Assembly (NCBI GenBank): GCA_003224085.1
Contig: QHYK01000046.1
Span: forward strand, 17,958 to 81,957
Direction of reading: 5' to 3'
Source of the DNA: Acidobacteriota bacterium
Lineage (GTDB): Bacteria; Acidobacteriota; Terriglobia; Acidiferrales; UBA7541
DNA: 64,000 bases
The notes beneath the pieces are model-generated. The model had not been told where the DNA came from, did not search any database, and saw only the letters and a list, made by a program, of their open reading frames with translations. Of the stretch, positions 28,379 through 37,121 are shown piece by piece (within the stretch, counting starts at the first letter, position 1; each line of letters begins with the position of its first letter). The translations under genes were made by a program, and so were the position numbers.

Positions 28379-29880
28379 CGCGACTTCCCAGCTCGATTTC
28401 CTTGAGCCGCCGCTTCCAACGCGGTCAGCAATGCTTTCGACTTATTGATGCTCTCTTGATATTCGCCCTCCGGCGTGGAATCCGCAACTATGCCGCCGCC
28501 GGCCTGCACGTAGGCAACTCCGTTTTTCACGATCATCGTGCGCAGAGCGATGCAGGAGTCGAGGTTGCCCGCGAAATCGAGGTAGAGAATGCCACCGGCG
28601 TAAATGCCGCGGCGCGTGCGCTCGAGTTGCTCGATGATTTCCATGGCGCGCACTTTGGGGGCGCCGGAAACGGTTCCCGCCGGGAAACAAGCCATCAGCG
28701 CATCAAAGCAATCCACGTCTTCACGGAGGCGCCCGCGAAGGCTCGAAACGATGTGCATGACGTGCGAATAACGCTCGACGGTCAGCAGTTTTTCGACTTT
28801 CACCGTGCCGTATTCGCAGACGCGGCCAAGATCGTTGCGGCCGAGGTCGACGAGCATGATGTGCTCGGCACGCTCCTTTTCGCTCGCCAGCATTTCGCGC
28901 TCGAGGCGTTGGTCTTCCGCTTCGTCTTTGCCGCGGCGACGCGTGCCAGCGATGGGCCGATAAAAGACGTCGCGTCCCTGAACCTTGACGAGCATTTCCG
29001 GGGAGCTGCCGACCACGGCAACGTCGTTGAGCTGAAGATAGAAAAGATAGGGCGAGGGATTCAGAGCGCGCAACTGGCGATAGATTTCAAACGGACTGGC
29101 CTGCGCTTTCACCGAGAAGCGCTGGCTCAGCACGACCTGGAAAATATCGCCGGCCCGGATGTACTGCTTGGCCTTTCGAACGATGTCCAAGTATTCCGGT
29201 CGGCGGAAATTCGAAGATTCATTCATAGCTGCCCGCTTGGGAGATTGCCAGGAAGTTTTCGGGCGTTCCGCGGCGACCGGTTCTTCGAGAAGCTGGTGCG
29301 TTTGCCTGATCTCGCGCACCGCAGCGTCGTAGTTCGCCCGCAAGCGGCCATGGCCTTCGGTGAAAACATTGCGGACAATCCACAAACGGTGCTGGACGTG
29401 ATCGAAGGCGATGAGCCCGTGGTAGAACATGAGCACAGCATCGTAAAGGCCGATTTCATCCTGCAGGCGCTTGGGAAGGCGCTCGATGAGGCGAACCATG
29501 TCGTAGCTGAAGTAGCCGATCGCTCCCGCAATCAGCGGAGGCAAGCCCGGCAGCCGAACGGGGCGGAAGCGCTCGATGCGCTCGCGCAAGAAAGAGATGG
29601 GATCGCGCTCTTCCCAAATGAGTCGCTCGCGATTTTCCAGGACGCAAGCGCCATTGCCATAGCGAAAAACTTCCTCTGGATGAGCGCCAGCGAACGTATA
29701 GCGCGCGATTTTCTCGCCGCCTTCTACGCTTTCCAGGAGAAACGAGTACCGCGCGCCTTGCGCGATGCGGAGATAGGCGCTCACCGGGGTCAAAAGGTCG
29801 GCGGAAAATACATCGTAAACAGGGATGAGGTTTCCCTGCTTCGCGAGACGCTGGAATTCGCGGAAGTCGGGCTGAATCAT
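28375..29880 (-). CDS. trpE: Anthranilate synthase component I
   Basis: A 501-residue chorismate-utilising enzyme that makes anthranilate with TrpG. The N-terminal '[19 protein letters not shown]' has the LLES tryptophan-feedback motif, so allosteric inhibition is likely. C-terminal chorismate-site motifs include '[18 protein letters not shown]', '[13 protein letters not shown]', '[18 protein letters not shown]' and '[15 protein letters not shown]'. No ribosome site precedes its ATG; a nine-codon reading frame with its own GGAG ends on that ATG (29877-29906), which suggests translation by coupling. It follows aroDE by 99 bases. Confidence 0.96.
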   Translation of the reverse strand: MIQPDFREFQRLAKQGNLIPVYDVFSADLLTPVSAYLRIAQGARYSFLLESVEGGEKIARYTFAGAHPEEVFRYGNGACVLENRERLIWEERDPISFLRERIERFRPVRLPGLPPLIAGAIGYFSYDMVRLIERLPKRLQDEIGLYDAVLMFYHGLIAFDHVQHRLWIVRNVFTEGHGRLRANYDAAVREIRQTHQLLEEPVAAERPKTSWQSPKRAAMNESSNFRRPEYLDIVRKAKQYIRAGDIFQVVLSQRFSVKAQASPFEIYRQLRALNPSPYLFYLQLNDVAVVGSSPEMLVKVQGRDVFYRPIAGTRRRGKDEAEDQRLEREMLASEKERAEHIMLVDLGRNDLGRVCEYGTVKVEKLLTVERYSHVMHIVSSLRGRLREDVDCFDALMACFPAGTVSGAPKVRAMEIIEQLERTRRGIYAGGILYLDFAGNLDSCIALRTMIVKNGVAYVQAGGGIVADSTPEGEYQESINKSKALLTALEAAAQGNRAGKSR

Positions 29881-29906
29881 GGGCGCACGAGTTTACGGTC
29901 GGACAT
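29877..29906 (-). CDS. Possible nine-residue coupling peptide before trpE
   Basis: ATG at 29906, six bases after GGAG, opens a short frame MSDRKLVRP whose TGA overlaps the trpE ATG (ATGA). It contains no Trp codon, so it is not a classical trp attenuator peptide. It may simply deliver ribosomes to trpE, which has no ribosome site of its own. It rests on spacing and overlap only. Confidence 0.35.
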   Translation of the reverse strand: MSDRKLVRP

Positions 29907-29979
29907 GGAAACTCCAAAATAAAAAGCGTTCATTCAATGAGCGTGATTGTCGGTTCTTTGCGGCGCGTTGGGAGAGAGA

Positions 29980-31482
29980 CTAAGGACGCCATCGCAGGGC
30001 GGAAAGGACGGCACGGCGCATGGCCGCTTCAGGGGCGTGCTTCCCGATCCACACTTCCCATTGCGCGAAACCTTGCGCGAGAAACATTTCCACTCCGGAC
30101 ACCGTGGCCATCCCCTTTTGCGCCGCAATCTCCAAGAGTTTGGTTCTCTTGGGGCGGTAGATAAGATCCATGACGATGCGACATTGTAACTCACCAGCCG
30201 ACAAAGGGGAAATGGCTTCGTACGGGTGCATGCCAACGGGCGTGGCATGGAGGATGGCGTCAAAGGTCTCTTTGCGCAGAGCGCGGCGAGGAACCGCTTC
30301 CCCGCCCACGGCGCGGGCCAACTCTTTCGCGGCCACTTCACGCCGCGCGCAGATGAAAACTTGAGCTCCCGCACGCGCCAGGGCAAACGCCGCGGCACGT
30401 GCCGAACCGCCTGCGCCGAAAATCAACACGCGGCTGCCCCGAATGCGAAGCTTCTTTTGCAGTGCGCGAAGCACGCCGGCGTAATCCGTATTGCAGCCAT
30501 AGAGTGAGCCATCGCGCCGGACCACCACCGTGTTGACTGCGCCAATCTCGGCGGCCAAGGGTTCGCATTCATCCAAATGTCTTAGGATGGACTGCTTGTG
30601 GGGGATGGTGACGCTGAAGCCGCGAATACCAAATTCAGGGATAGCTTTCAGAAAATCGCCGAGACGATGCACCAGAAACGGAAGGTAGACAGCGTTGATG
30701 CGGCGTGCCGCGAATCCCGTGTTGTGGAGCAAGGGCGAGAGCGAATGGCCGATGGGATCGCCAATCACACCATAAACTCGCGTGGCACGGTTGAACAAGT
30801 GGGCGCGGTAAAGTTTGAGCATTTCGTCCAAAGAAACCTGGCCCGGCGCGGTGGCTTCCGCCACTGGGGCGTAGGCGAGCGCGCTTCCTTCGCGCAGGGC
30901 AAGAAGGCGCGCAGGCAGCCCAACGTCACCCATAGGCACGGCCACAAAGTTTCGAGAGTGCCTCGCAACTTTCAGGAGGCGAACGCTGTCGGCGATGGTT
31001 TTGGCTTGGGCGGCGATTTTCACGGCGTCCACCTGACCGTGCCGCGCAACAACAATTTCCCGAGGCAGTTTTGGCGTGCGCTCGAAGTCGTGAATGGAGA
31101 GCAGGATACGCCTAGGCGCCGGAAAGGCGCGCAGGAAGCCTTCCGGCAGTTCGCGGAAGGTTTCCATTTCGATGTCGCACCATTGGCAACCTGCGTCGCG
31201 AGCCTGGGTGAGCCAATAGACCTGGCAGCCAATGTCTCCGGTAAACTTTCCCCCACTTTCCTCGCGACGGCAAGTGGCGAGAAAAGTCACGCTCGAGGGG
31301 CGATACTTCCGCAGCCAGCGCAGGAACCGCGAGCGCTCGGTATCGCTTTTCAGCCAATCGAGGCGCAGCTCAACGGTTCGCGCGCTGCGCAACGCCCCAC
31401 GCACCTGACGGGTCATCTCCGCAGCCGTGGAGGCTGCCGCGACAGCACAAATCCGCCGGACTCCAGCGCCAAACAGAGCCAT
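29980..31482 (-). CDS. aroDE: Bifunctional 3-dehydroquinate dehydratase / shikimate dehydrogenase
   Basis: A 500-residue fusion catalysing two successive shikimate-pathway steps. The N-terminal type I dehydroquinase part has 'ELRLDWLKS', 'LLSIHDFERTP' and the Schiff-base Lys in 'VDAVKIAAQAKT'. The C-terminal AroE part has 'YGVIGDPIGHSLSPLLHN', 'VTIPHK', 'GCNTDYAGVL' and the NADP loop 'IFGAGGSARAAAFAL'. The reading frame extends to 32217, but that part is antisense to a real plus-strand gene. ATG at 31482 is the best in-frame start; its GGCGGGGG is very close, so the start is not certain. It precedes trpE-trpG on the same strand. Confidence 0.9.
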   Translation of the reverse strand: MALFGAGVRRICAVAAASTAAEMTRQVRGALRSARTVELRLDWLKSDTERSRFLRWLRKYRPSSVTFLATCRREESGGKFTGDIGCQVYWLTQARDAGCQWCDIEMETFRELPEGFLRAFPAPRRILLSIHDFERTPKLPREIVVARHGQVDAVKIAAQAKTIADSVRLLKVARHSRNFVAVPMGDVGLPARLLALREGSALAYAPVAEATAPGQVSLDEMLKLYRAHLFNRATRVYGVIGDPIGHSLSPLLHNTGFAARRINAVYLPFLVHRLGDFLKAIPEFGIRGFSVTIPHKQSILRHLDECEPLAAEIGAVNTVVVRRDGSLYGCNTDYAGVLRALQKKLRIRGSRVLIFGAGGSARAAAFALARAGAQVFICARREVAAKELARAVGGEAVPRRALRKETFDAILHATPVGMHPYEAISPLSAGELQCRIVMDLIYRPKRTKLLEIAAQKGMATVSGVEMFLAQGFAQWEVWIGKHAPEAAMRRAVLSALRWRP

Positions 31483-31650
31483 CCCCCGCCCGAGTATTGC
31501 CAAAGCATTGAAAATACGGCTCCTAGTATGCCGTATCAAATGTGTAAAGCAACGTCGGTCTGCGGGTTGACGCGAGGGACCCGCCTTGATAGTTTCGCTT
31601 AGAAAAGTGCTCGCACGGCCGGTTCGGCGTGTCTTCGAAGGAGTCGTGGA

Positions 31651-32526
31651 ATGCGCGCTAAAATAGCTGGATTGTCTTTGGCGGTAATGCTGAGTGCGAC
31701 CGCGGGCTGGGCGCAAGAGATCCGCACAGCTCCGAAGGTAATAACCGCGCCCGACTACAACATGATCAATTGCTCGGGTTTTGTGACGGACCAGAAAGTG
31801 CCGGATGAATTCCGGCTCGTCTCCGGAGAGCAGTCGAACTACAAACTCACCTGGACTAGCGGCGACTACGTCTATATTAACCGCGGGCAAGACAAGGGCA
31901 TTCGTGCGGGCGACCGGTTCCTCGTGGTGCGGCCCGATGATTATGTCGGCGACGTGCCATGGTTCAAGTGGCAGGAAAAGCTGATGAAGGCCATGGGGAC
32001 GAGGTATGTCGATGCCGGACAATTGCGCGTGGTTAACGTTCAACCAAAGGTTTCTGTAGCCCAAATCATCTTCTCCTGCAACTATATGCAGCGCGGAGAC
32101 TACGTCCTGCCGTACCAGGAGCGGACGACCCCGCCCTTCAAGGAAGCTGCTGCATTCGATCATTTTGCGCCGGTGAGCGGAAAGCCCGTGGCGATGGTGG
32201 TGAACGGGAAGGATCACATGGCGTCGTACGGGATGAACAGCGCGGTGTACATAAACCTAGGAACCAACCAAGGCGTTAAGATTGGCGATTACTTCCGGAT
32301 CTTCCGGTATCAGGGCACGGCTGCCGAAACGGTGCCGCAGACGAAAGATTATCAATTCATGATGTATGGGTTCGGAAGCGCGCCACAGCGGTATTCCTGG
32401 AACGACCTGCCTCGCGAGGTTCTGGGCGAGGGCATCGTCATCAATGTGAGCCGCAATTCATCCACGGTAATGATCACACTGAGCTCCTCTGCGATCTACG
32501 CAGGCGACTATACCGAACTCGAATAG
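31651..32526 (+). CDS. Exported protein with repeated FlgT-like motifs
   Basis: A 291-residue protein with a signal peptide (AGLSLAVMLSATAGWAQ). Two segments share a pattern: 'DYVYINRGQDKGIRAGDRFLVVR' near residue 72 and 'SAVYINLGTNQGVKIGDYFRIFR' near residue 197. The V-Y-I-N-x-G..G-x-x-x-G-D-x-F motif is like that of FlgT C-terminal or similar beta domains, but no flagellar genes are nearby. It is presumably periplasmic or cell-surface. AAGGAG lies seven bases before the ATG. It is divergent from aroDE. No function can be assigned. Confidence 0.75.
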   Translation: MRAKIAGLSLAVMLSATAGWAQEIRTAPKVITAPDYNMINCSGFVTDQKVPDEFRLVSGEQSNYKLTWTSGDYVYINRGQDKGIRAGDRFLVVRPDDYVGDVPWFKWQEKLMKAMGTRYVDAGQLRVVNVQPKVSVAQIIFSCNYMQRGDYVLPYQERTTPPFKEAAAFDHFAPVSGKPVAMVVNGKDHMASYGMNSAVYINLGTNQGVKIGDYFRIFRYQGTAAETVPQTKDYQFMMYGFGSAPQRYSWNDLPREVLGEGIVINVSRNSSTVMITLSSSAIYAGDYTELE

Positions 32527-32619
32527 CGCACTGAAGCTGACCCTGCCATCTGCTCGGCCCGCGCGCATTCCCGGCGCGAGTCGTTTTTTCTGTGGCTCGC
32601 CAAGTCTCAACCATTCGCG

Positions 32620-33198
32620 TCAGGGAGAAGCGATTATGTTTTTCCCGGATGGCGTACTATCCGAGAAAACCTCGCACGTAAACCCAAAAAGGCGGGTTTC
32701 CGCCTGTTTCCACGCGTCACGCCGTAGACCGGCTTTCCGGCAGGTTTCTTCGAGAAACTGCTCGCGAGTGAGCTGATGTTCGATGGCGACCTTAGGCAGA
32801 AGAAGCCCGCGTTGCGAACTGTTGACGATCAAGATGCCATGTCGCCCAATTTCAATGGCCTCGGGAAGAATCGGCTCCAAAGCAGAAAGCAAGGAAATCT
32901 CAATGCTCATCTCCTCAAGTTGAGGTTCCTGCAAGGGAGTAAAACGAGGGTCCTCCAGCGCGGCGCTGACCGCACAGCGTACAATAGCCTCTCCCAAGGA
33001 CTCGCTAGGTTCAGTCACTCCGATGCATCCCTGCAGGCGCCCGGAAACAGACAGAGTGACGAAAACACCGCGTCGTTCGGAGAAGATTCCTTCCTGAGGG
33101 ATGACTTCGGGTAATTTGCGGCCGAGGACCGCCTCGCGGATAGCCTGACGGGCCAGTTCCAGGGCCGCACGCTGGTCGCTTTCAGAGAGGTACGGCAT
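32620..33198 (-). CDS. AMMECR1-domain protein (AmmeMemoRadiSam protein A type)
   Basis: A 192-residue protein of the AMMECR1 family: 'EGIFSERRGVFVTLSVSGRLQGCIGV' contains the signature LRGCIG-like strand, followed by 'EDPRFTPLQEPQLEEMSIEISLLS' and 'HGILIVNSSQRGLLLPKVA'. Family members occur with Memo and a radical SAM protein in an unassigned modification system; those partners are not in this window. ATG at 33198 overlaps the pgsA stop by 17 bases, so the two genes are coupled. Confidence 0.88.
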   Translation of the reverse strand: MPYLSESDQRAALELARQAIREAVLGRKLPEVIPQEGIFSERRGVFVTLSVSGRLQGCIGVTEPSESLGEAIVRCAVSAALEDPRFTPLQEPQLEEMSIEISLLSALEPILPEAIEIGRHGILIVNSSQRGLLLPKVAIEHQLTREQFLEETCRKAGLRRDAWKQAETRLFGFTCEVFSDSTPSGKNIIASP

Positions 33199-33808
33199 CC
33201 TGCGACTTCTTGCGTGCTTCAAGCATGCGCAATTTGCGGCGTTGCTTGATGCTGTCGTCCACATGGCTCCAGAAGCGAAGGAAATACTGCGCGGCAGATA
33301 TCAAAGCGCTAACGACCACAAGCCACATCAGAGCGAGGCCCAAGAGGTTCATCGAAGGATGTCTTGCAGCCACGATCACAATCGCCACGGCACAGACCTG
33401 CAAGACCATTTTTGTCTTTCCGAGGGTGGACGCTTGGATGGTAAATCCTTCCGCGGAGGCGATGTTTCGCAGCCCCAGTACGGTGAATTCTCGTCCAATG
33501 ATGATTACGACCATCCAGGCCTTGACGAGATGCATGTCCACCAGAGCGATGAACGCCGCGGAAATCAGCAGCTTATCGGCAATGGGGTCGAGAAGAATGC
33601 CCAGCGTGGTCACTTGTAGGCGCCTGCGCGCAAAATAGCCATCCGCCCAGTCCGTGGCCGCCGCCAGTAGCAGGATCAGCACGCCCCAAACTTCAAAGTG
33701 GACGGAAAATCCAAACATGTCCACCGTAGGGCTGCGAGTAAGGAGAATCACAATGAGCACGGGAACGAAGAATATCCGCAGTAACGTCAGTGAGTTCGGA
33801 AGGTTCAT
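33182..33808 (-). CDS. pgsA: CDP-diacylglycerol-glycerol-3-phosphate 3-phosphatidyltransferase
   Basis: A 208-residue inner-membrane enzyme making phosphatidylglycerophosphate. The CDP-alcohol phosphotransferase motif is intact in 'DWADGYFARRRLQVTTLGILLDPIADK' read as D-x2-D-G-x2-AR-x8-G-x3-D-x3-D. Four or more TM segments surround it, and the start 'MNLPNSLTLLRIFFVPVLI' is typical. A long charged C-tail ends at 33182, overlapping the AMMECR1 gene. Confidence 0.94.
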   Translation of the reverse strand: MNLPNSLTLLRIFFVPVLIVILLTRSPTVDMFGFSVHFEVWGVLILLLAAATDWADGYFARRRLQVTTLGILLDPIADKLLISAAFIALVDMHLVKAWMVVIIIGREFTVLGLRNIASAEGFTIQASTLGKTKMVLQVCAVAIVIVAARHPSMNLLGLALMWLVVVSALISAAQYFLRFWSHVDDSIKQRRKLRMLEARKKSQDAVPL

Positions 33809-34342
33809 AAGCGAATGACGGCAAGGTGCCGCCTTGTGGCTTCAGCCACTGGAGTTTCACTATAGACTTCGGAAAAAGAGGCGTCAACACGTCGCAGGGT
33901 CGGTCGGAACCGGGCCAAAGCTAGAAAACGATGCGCTTTACCGCGGCTTTTGCAGTTTTTTTAGATACCCTGTGGTTAACAGGTCGCGCCTGTTGCGCCG
34001 GGAGGCACTTACTCGCGCAGCTTAAGGAGATTGCTGCAAGACTGTGCAAATGTGCTCGAGCCCACACAACCTAAAGAAGCCAGAGATTAGCACTGTTAAC
34101 CGACGATGAATAACAATAACTATTGCCTTATCAACACGTTATGGATGGCCTCGCAGAAATGGTTTCCCCTAACTCAAAAAAACGCCCATGCCTGCCGAGA
34201 AGTGGGGTTCTCAGTTTCCACAGCGTTTTCCACAGGCAGTGAGAGGTCAAAGAACCAGGTTTTCCCCGATCCCAAGTGGCGCAGAATGAAGGACTAACGA
34301 GATTTCCGACTGTTTACCTATCCGTAATAAGCCACAAGGCCG
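33809..34342. other. Non-coding stretch with DnaA-box-like sites
   Basis: No gene is seen in 534 bases. Four 9-mers match or nearly match the DnaA box TTWTNCACA: TGTGGTTAA at 33971-33979 (reverse), TTATCAACA at 34128-34136, GTTTCCACA at 34214-34222 and TTTTCCACA at 34226-34234. The last is a perfect match; the others have one mismatch. A short AT-rich stretch lies at 34105-34140. This could be chance or a DnaA-binding regulatory region; no dnaA or dnaN gene is near. Confidence 0.4.
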
Positions 34343-34543
34343 TCAGCTAGCGCGCGGTCCGCGAAGCAGCCGCACCGGCAAGAAGAAAAACGCGCTGATG
34401 AGACCTAATACTCCGTGGACCGCGATACCGAAAATGCGGAAAGGCAGAGTGACGAGCCAGACGAACGGGTAAATCACCAGTGCCAGCAGCGCGATGGGCC
34501 AGCACAGGACGAACAAAATGCACCATAGGAAGAAAGCAGCCAT
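34343..34543 (-). CDS. Small membrane protein
   Basis: A 66-residue protein that is almost entirely hydrophobic: two or three TM segments in 'FFLWCILFVLCWPIALLALVIYP' and 'LPFRIFGIAVHGVLGLISAFFFL', with a basic tail RLLRGPRAS. GAGG lies five bases before ATG at 34543, so this is preferred to the earlier ATG at 34567. No family is recognised with confidence. Confidence 0.6.
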   Translation of the reverse strand: MAAFFLWCILFVLCWPIALLALVIYPFVWLVTLPFRIFGIAVHGVLGLISAFFFLPVRLLRGPRAS

Positions 34544-34600
34544 GGCAACCTCGTCTGGAAACCACACACACTCAAAGCAGTTCCCACCGCTCCTCCATTA

Positions 34601-35986
34601 CTACGAAAGAGAAGACGGAAAAGTTCCTTCCACGCGATAGTCGTTCAACCGCAAACGTTTAGCCACCGAGGACGGAATCTCCGCATCAAGCCGCATATGC
34701 GAATCCTCGATTTCCGAGTGCAGAACGCGCCCCAGTGCGTGAATCATGGCCAGGGTGCGGCCTTCGGCCAGTGGCAGCCGAATGGAAAGTGTGAGAAGCG
34801 GATCCACCGGCATCGCGGCATCCATGCGGCGCAGCAATTCGGCGATGCCCTCGGCCGTCAACGCGGAAGCCAGCACGGGCCCGTGGTCCCCAGCCCTTGC
34901 TGTAGAGGCCTCCAGAGCCTTTCGCTCCTCGGGGCTGAGGCGGTCCACCTTGTTCAGCACGTGCAACCGAGGGCGGTCCGCAACGTCGAGTTCGCGAAGA
35001 ATTTTTTCGACATCCTCATCGAGCTCCTCGTGGTGGGGATTCGAGACATCGCTGACGTGCACAATGAGTGCTGCCTCCTGAACTTCCTCCAACGTGCCGC
35101 GGAACGCGGTCAGCAATCCTTTGGGCAAATCGCGAATAAAACCCACTGTATCCGACACCAGCACGCGGCGATTCGACATCAGACGGATCGCCCGGATGGT
35201 AGGATCGAGCGTGGCAAACATTTTTGAGGAGACCAGCACTTCGGCACGGCTCAGCACGTTGAACAACGTGGATTTGCCGGCGTTCGTGTAGCCCACCAGG
35301 GCAATGGTGCCCAAGGGAACCGCGTTGCGGGCCTCGCGGCGCAGCGCTCGCTGCTTGCGCACCTCGTCAATATTGGCCTGAATCTTGCGCACGCGCTCGC
35401 GAATCCGGCGCCGGTCGGTTTCCAGTTTTTTCTCGCCAGGCCCGCGTACGCCGATGCGTCCCGTGCCGCCTCCCGCCCCGCCGGCACCACCACCGCCGCT
35501 CTTGCCGCCGAGACGCGACATCGCCTTTCCTTTCCCGGTGAGCCGGGGAAGCAGGTAATTCAATTGCGCCAACTCCACCTGCAACTGGCCTTCGCGGCTG
35601 CGCGCATGGCGCGCGAAAATGTCCAGAATGAGCTGTGTGCGGTCAATGACGCGGCGGTCCGTGGCCGTTTCGATGTTCCGCTGCTGAACCGGAGAGAGGT
35701 TGCTGTCAAAAATAATGAGGGGCGCTTTAAGCGCCGCGGCTTCTGCGCGAATTTCGTCTAGTTTTCCCCGCCCGACCAGCGTGGCGGGATCGGCGGCTTC
35801 ACGCAATTGGAAAACTGTGCCTGCAACTTCTGCCCCCGCGCTGCGCGCTAGCTCGACCAATTCCGAAAGCGACTCGCGGCCCTGCTCGCCCGCGGGCATC
35901 CCAGGAAAACGAGGCGCACGCCTCCACCCCACGCCAACCAGCAAGGCGCGCTCCGCGGTCGAGACTTGATGCTGAGTTTTCGTCAC
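34601..35986 (-). CDS. hflX: GTPase HflX
   Basis: A 461-residue ribosome-associated GTPase. It has the HflX N-terminal domain ('TLVGRGKLDEI', 'IIFDSNLSPVQQRNIE', 'RTQLILDIFARHARSREGQLQVELAQL') and a G domain with 'GYTNAGKSTLFN', 'DTVGFIRDLP' and 'NKVDRL'. A glycine-rich linker (GGKSGGGGAGGAGGG) follows 'MSRLGG', as in many members. It splits stalled ribosomes in known species. The start is GTG at 35986 without a clear ribosome site. It follows miaA, a pair often linked in bacteria (miaA-hfq-hflX); no hfq gene lies between them here. Confidence 0.95.
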   Translation of the reverse strand: MTKTQHQVSTAERALLVGVGWRRAPRFPGMPAGEQGRESLSELVELARSAGAEVAGTVFQLREAADPATLVGRGKLDEIRAEAAALKAPLIIFDSNLSPVQQRNIETATDRRVIDRTQLILDIFARHARSREGQLQVELAQLNYLLPRLTGKGKAMSRLGGKSGGGGAGGAGGGTGRIGVRGPGEKKLETDRRRIRERVRKIQANIDEVRKQRALRREARNAVPLGTIALVGYTNAGKSTLFNVLSRAEVLVSSKMFATLDPTIRAIRLMSNRRVLVSDTVGFIRDLPKGLLTAFRGTLEEVQEAALIVHVSDVSNPHHEELDEDVEKILRELDVADRPRLHVLNKVDRLSPEERKALEASTARAGDHGPVLASALTAEGIAELLRRMDAAMPVDPLLTLSIRLPLAEGRTLAMIHALGRVLHSEIEDSHMRLDAEIPSSVAKRLRLNDYRVEGTFPSSLS

Positions 35987-36048
35987 CGAAGCAGGTCAGG
36001 AGTCACAATACGATCTTGCGCTTTCTTGGAGGAGCGTCCGAAGCAGGA

Positions 36049-37026
36049 TTATACACCCGTCTCGCGGACCCCGCGACCTTCTTCGATTCCTTGAGATTTC
36101 AGAAACTTTAGGATCTCGGCTTGTGACTCTGAATCATCGCCAAAACCGGAAAACCACTGCACGCCAGATTCTTTTCGAAACCAGGTGACCTGGCGCTTGG
36201 CGTACCGCCGCGTGGCCTGTTGGATGGCTTCCCGGGCTTGTTCTATTGACAACTCGTTTCGCAGGACGGCGCGCAATTCGCGGTAACCGATAAAGTCAAA
36301 CGGCTTGGCGTTCTCGTCCAATCCCTTATCGATCAGCTCTTGCACTTCCCGCATCCATCCCTGCTCAAGCATAGACGAAGTCCGCGCGTCGATTCGCTCA
36401 TAGAGCTCTTCGCGTGGGGGCATCAAGCCAATCTTCACGGCTCGCCAGCCTTCCAGAGGTTTTCTCCCCAGGCGATGCACTTCAGAGATTGGTTTGCGCG
36501 CCAACAAACAGACTTCGATGGCGCGAATCAGCTTTTGTCCATCGGCAGGGGAAATTTTCTGCGCGGCTTGAAGATCAAGCTTTCTGAGGATACGGTGCAA
36601 ATGACCGGTTGGGTGCTCTTCCGTGCTGGCGCGCAACCTTGCGCGCAACTCTTCTGAGCGCTGCGGGATTTCCGCAAGGCCCTCGAGCAAGGCGCGCAAA
36701 TACAATCCCGTGCCAACCGTGAGAACGGGCATCCGTTTTCTGTGCCGTAGATCCTCTAGGACTGCTAAGGCCCTTTCACGATATCCGCCGGCAGTCGCAG
36801 CTTCCTGCGGGTCGAGGACATCGATTAACTGGTGCGGCACACCGCGGCGCTCGGCCACAGGCGGCTTGGCCGTGCCAATATCGAATCCGCGATAAAGCTG
36901 CGTAGAATCGCAAGCGACGACCTCACCGCCAAGGCGCTCCGCAAGCCATACTCCCAGCGCGGATTTGCCCGATGCCGTCGGTCCGGCGATGGCAACGAGA
37001 AATGGCGGCGAGTTTTTGGGATTCAT
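36049..37026 (-). CDS. miaA: tRNA dimethylallyltransferase
   Basis: A 325-residue enzyme adding a dimethylallyl group to A37 of tRNAs reading U-starting codons. The P-loop 'IAGPTASGKSALG', 'CDSTQLYRGFDIGTAKP', 'HQLIDVLDP' and 'TVGTGLYLRALLEGLA' are family motifs; 'DFIGYREL' and 'ATRRYAKRQVTWFR' mark the C-terminal tRNA-binding part. Its ATG overlaps the stop of the 32-residue membrane peptide gene by four bases. Confidence 0.96.
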   Translation of the reverse strand: MNPKNSPPFLVAIAGPTASGKSALGVWLAERLGGEVVACDSTQLYRGFDIGTAKPPVAERRGVPHQLIDVLDPQEAATAGGYRERALAVLEDLRHRKRMPVLTVGTGLYLRALLEGLAEIPQRSEELRARLRASTEEHPTGHLHRILRKLDLQAAQKISPADGQKLIRAIEVCLLARKPISEVHRLGRKPLEGWRAVKIGLMPPREELYERIDARTSSMLEQGWMREVQELIDKGLDENAKPFDFIGYRELRAVLRNELSIEQAREAIQQATRRYAKRQVTWFRKESGVQWFSGFGDDSESQAEILKFLKSQGIEEGRGVRETGV

Positions 37027-37121
37027 CGAAACAGGAGATGCCGCGGGCGAACGAAGATAAAAATGAGCCCGAATAACGCGAGAAGAAGACTGCCAACAAT
37101 CTGCTGGCGCCGGAGCTTCAT
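37023..37121 (-). CDS. 32-residue single-pass membrane peptide
   Basis: The gap between tonB and miaA is a complete reading frame. ATG at 37121 overlaps the tonB stop (ATGA), and its TGA at 37023 overlaps the miaA ATG. The product starts MKLRRQQIVGSLLLALFGLI and continues FIFVRPRHLLFR: a basic N-terminus, about 15 hydrophobic residues and a basic tail, so an inner-membrane anchor peptide. No family is known to me. The double ATGA overlap makes chance less likely and would couple tonB translation to miaA. Confidence 0.65.
   Translation of the reverse strand: MKLRRQQIVGSLLLALFGLIFIFVRPRHLLFR

Noticed and set aside
28402..29922. A 506-codon open frame antisense to trpE
   Set aside because: It mirrors trpE's codon pattern, has no ribosome site and no recognisable domain. 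GC-rich third positions create such long antisense frames.
31483..32217. Upstream extension of the aroDE frame
   Set aside because: It is antisense to an exported protein gene with a signal peptide and a good ribosome site; the extension shows no domain.
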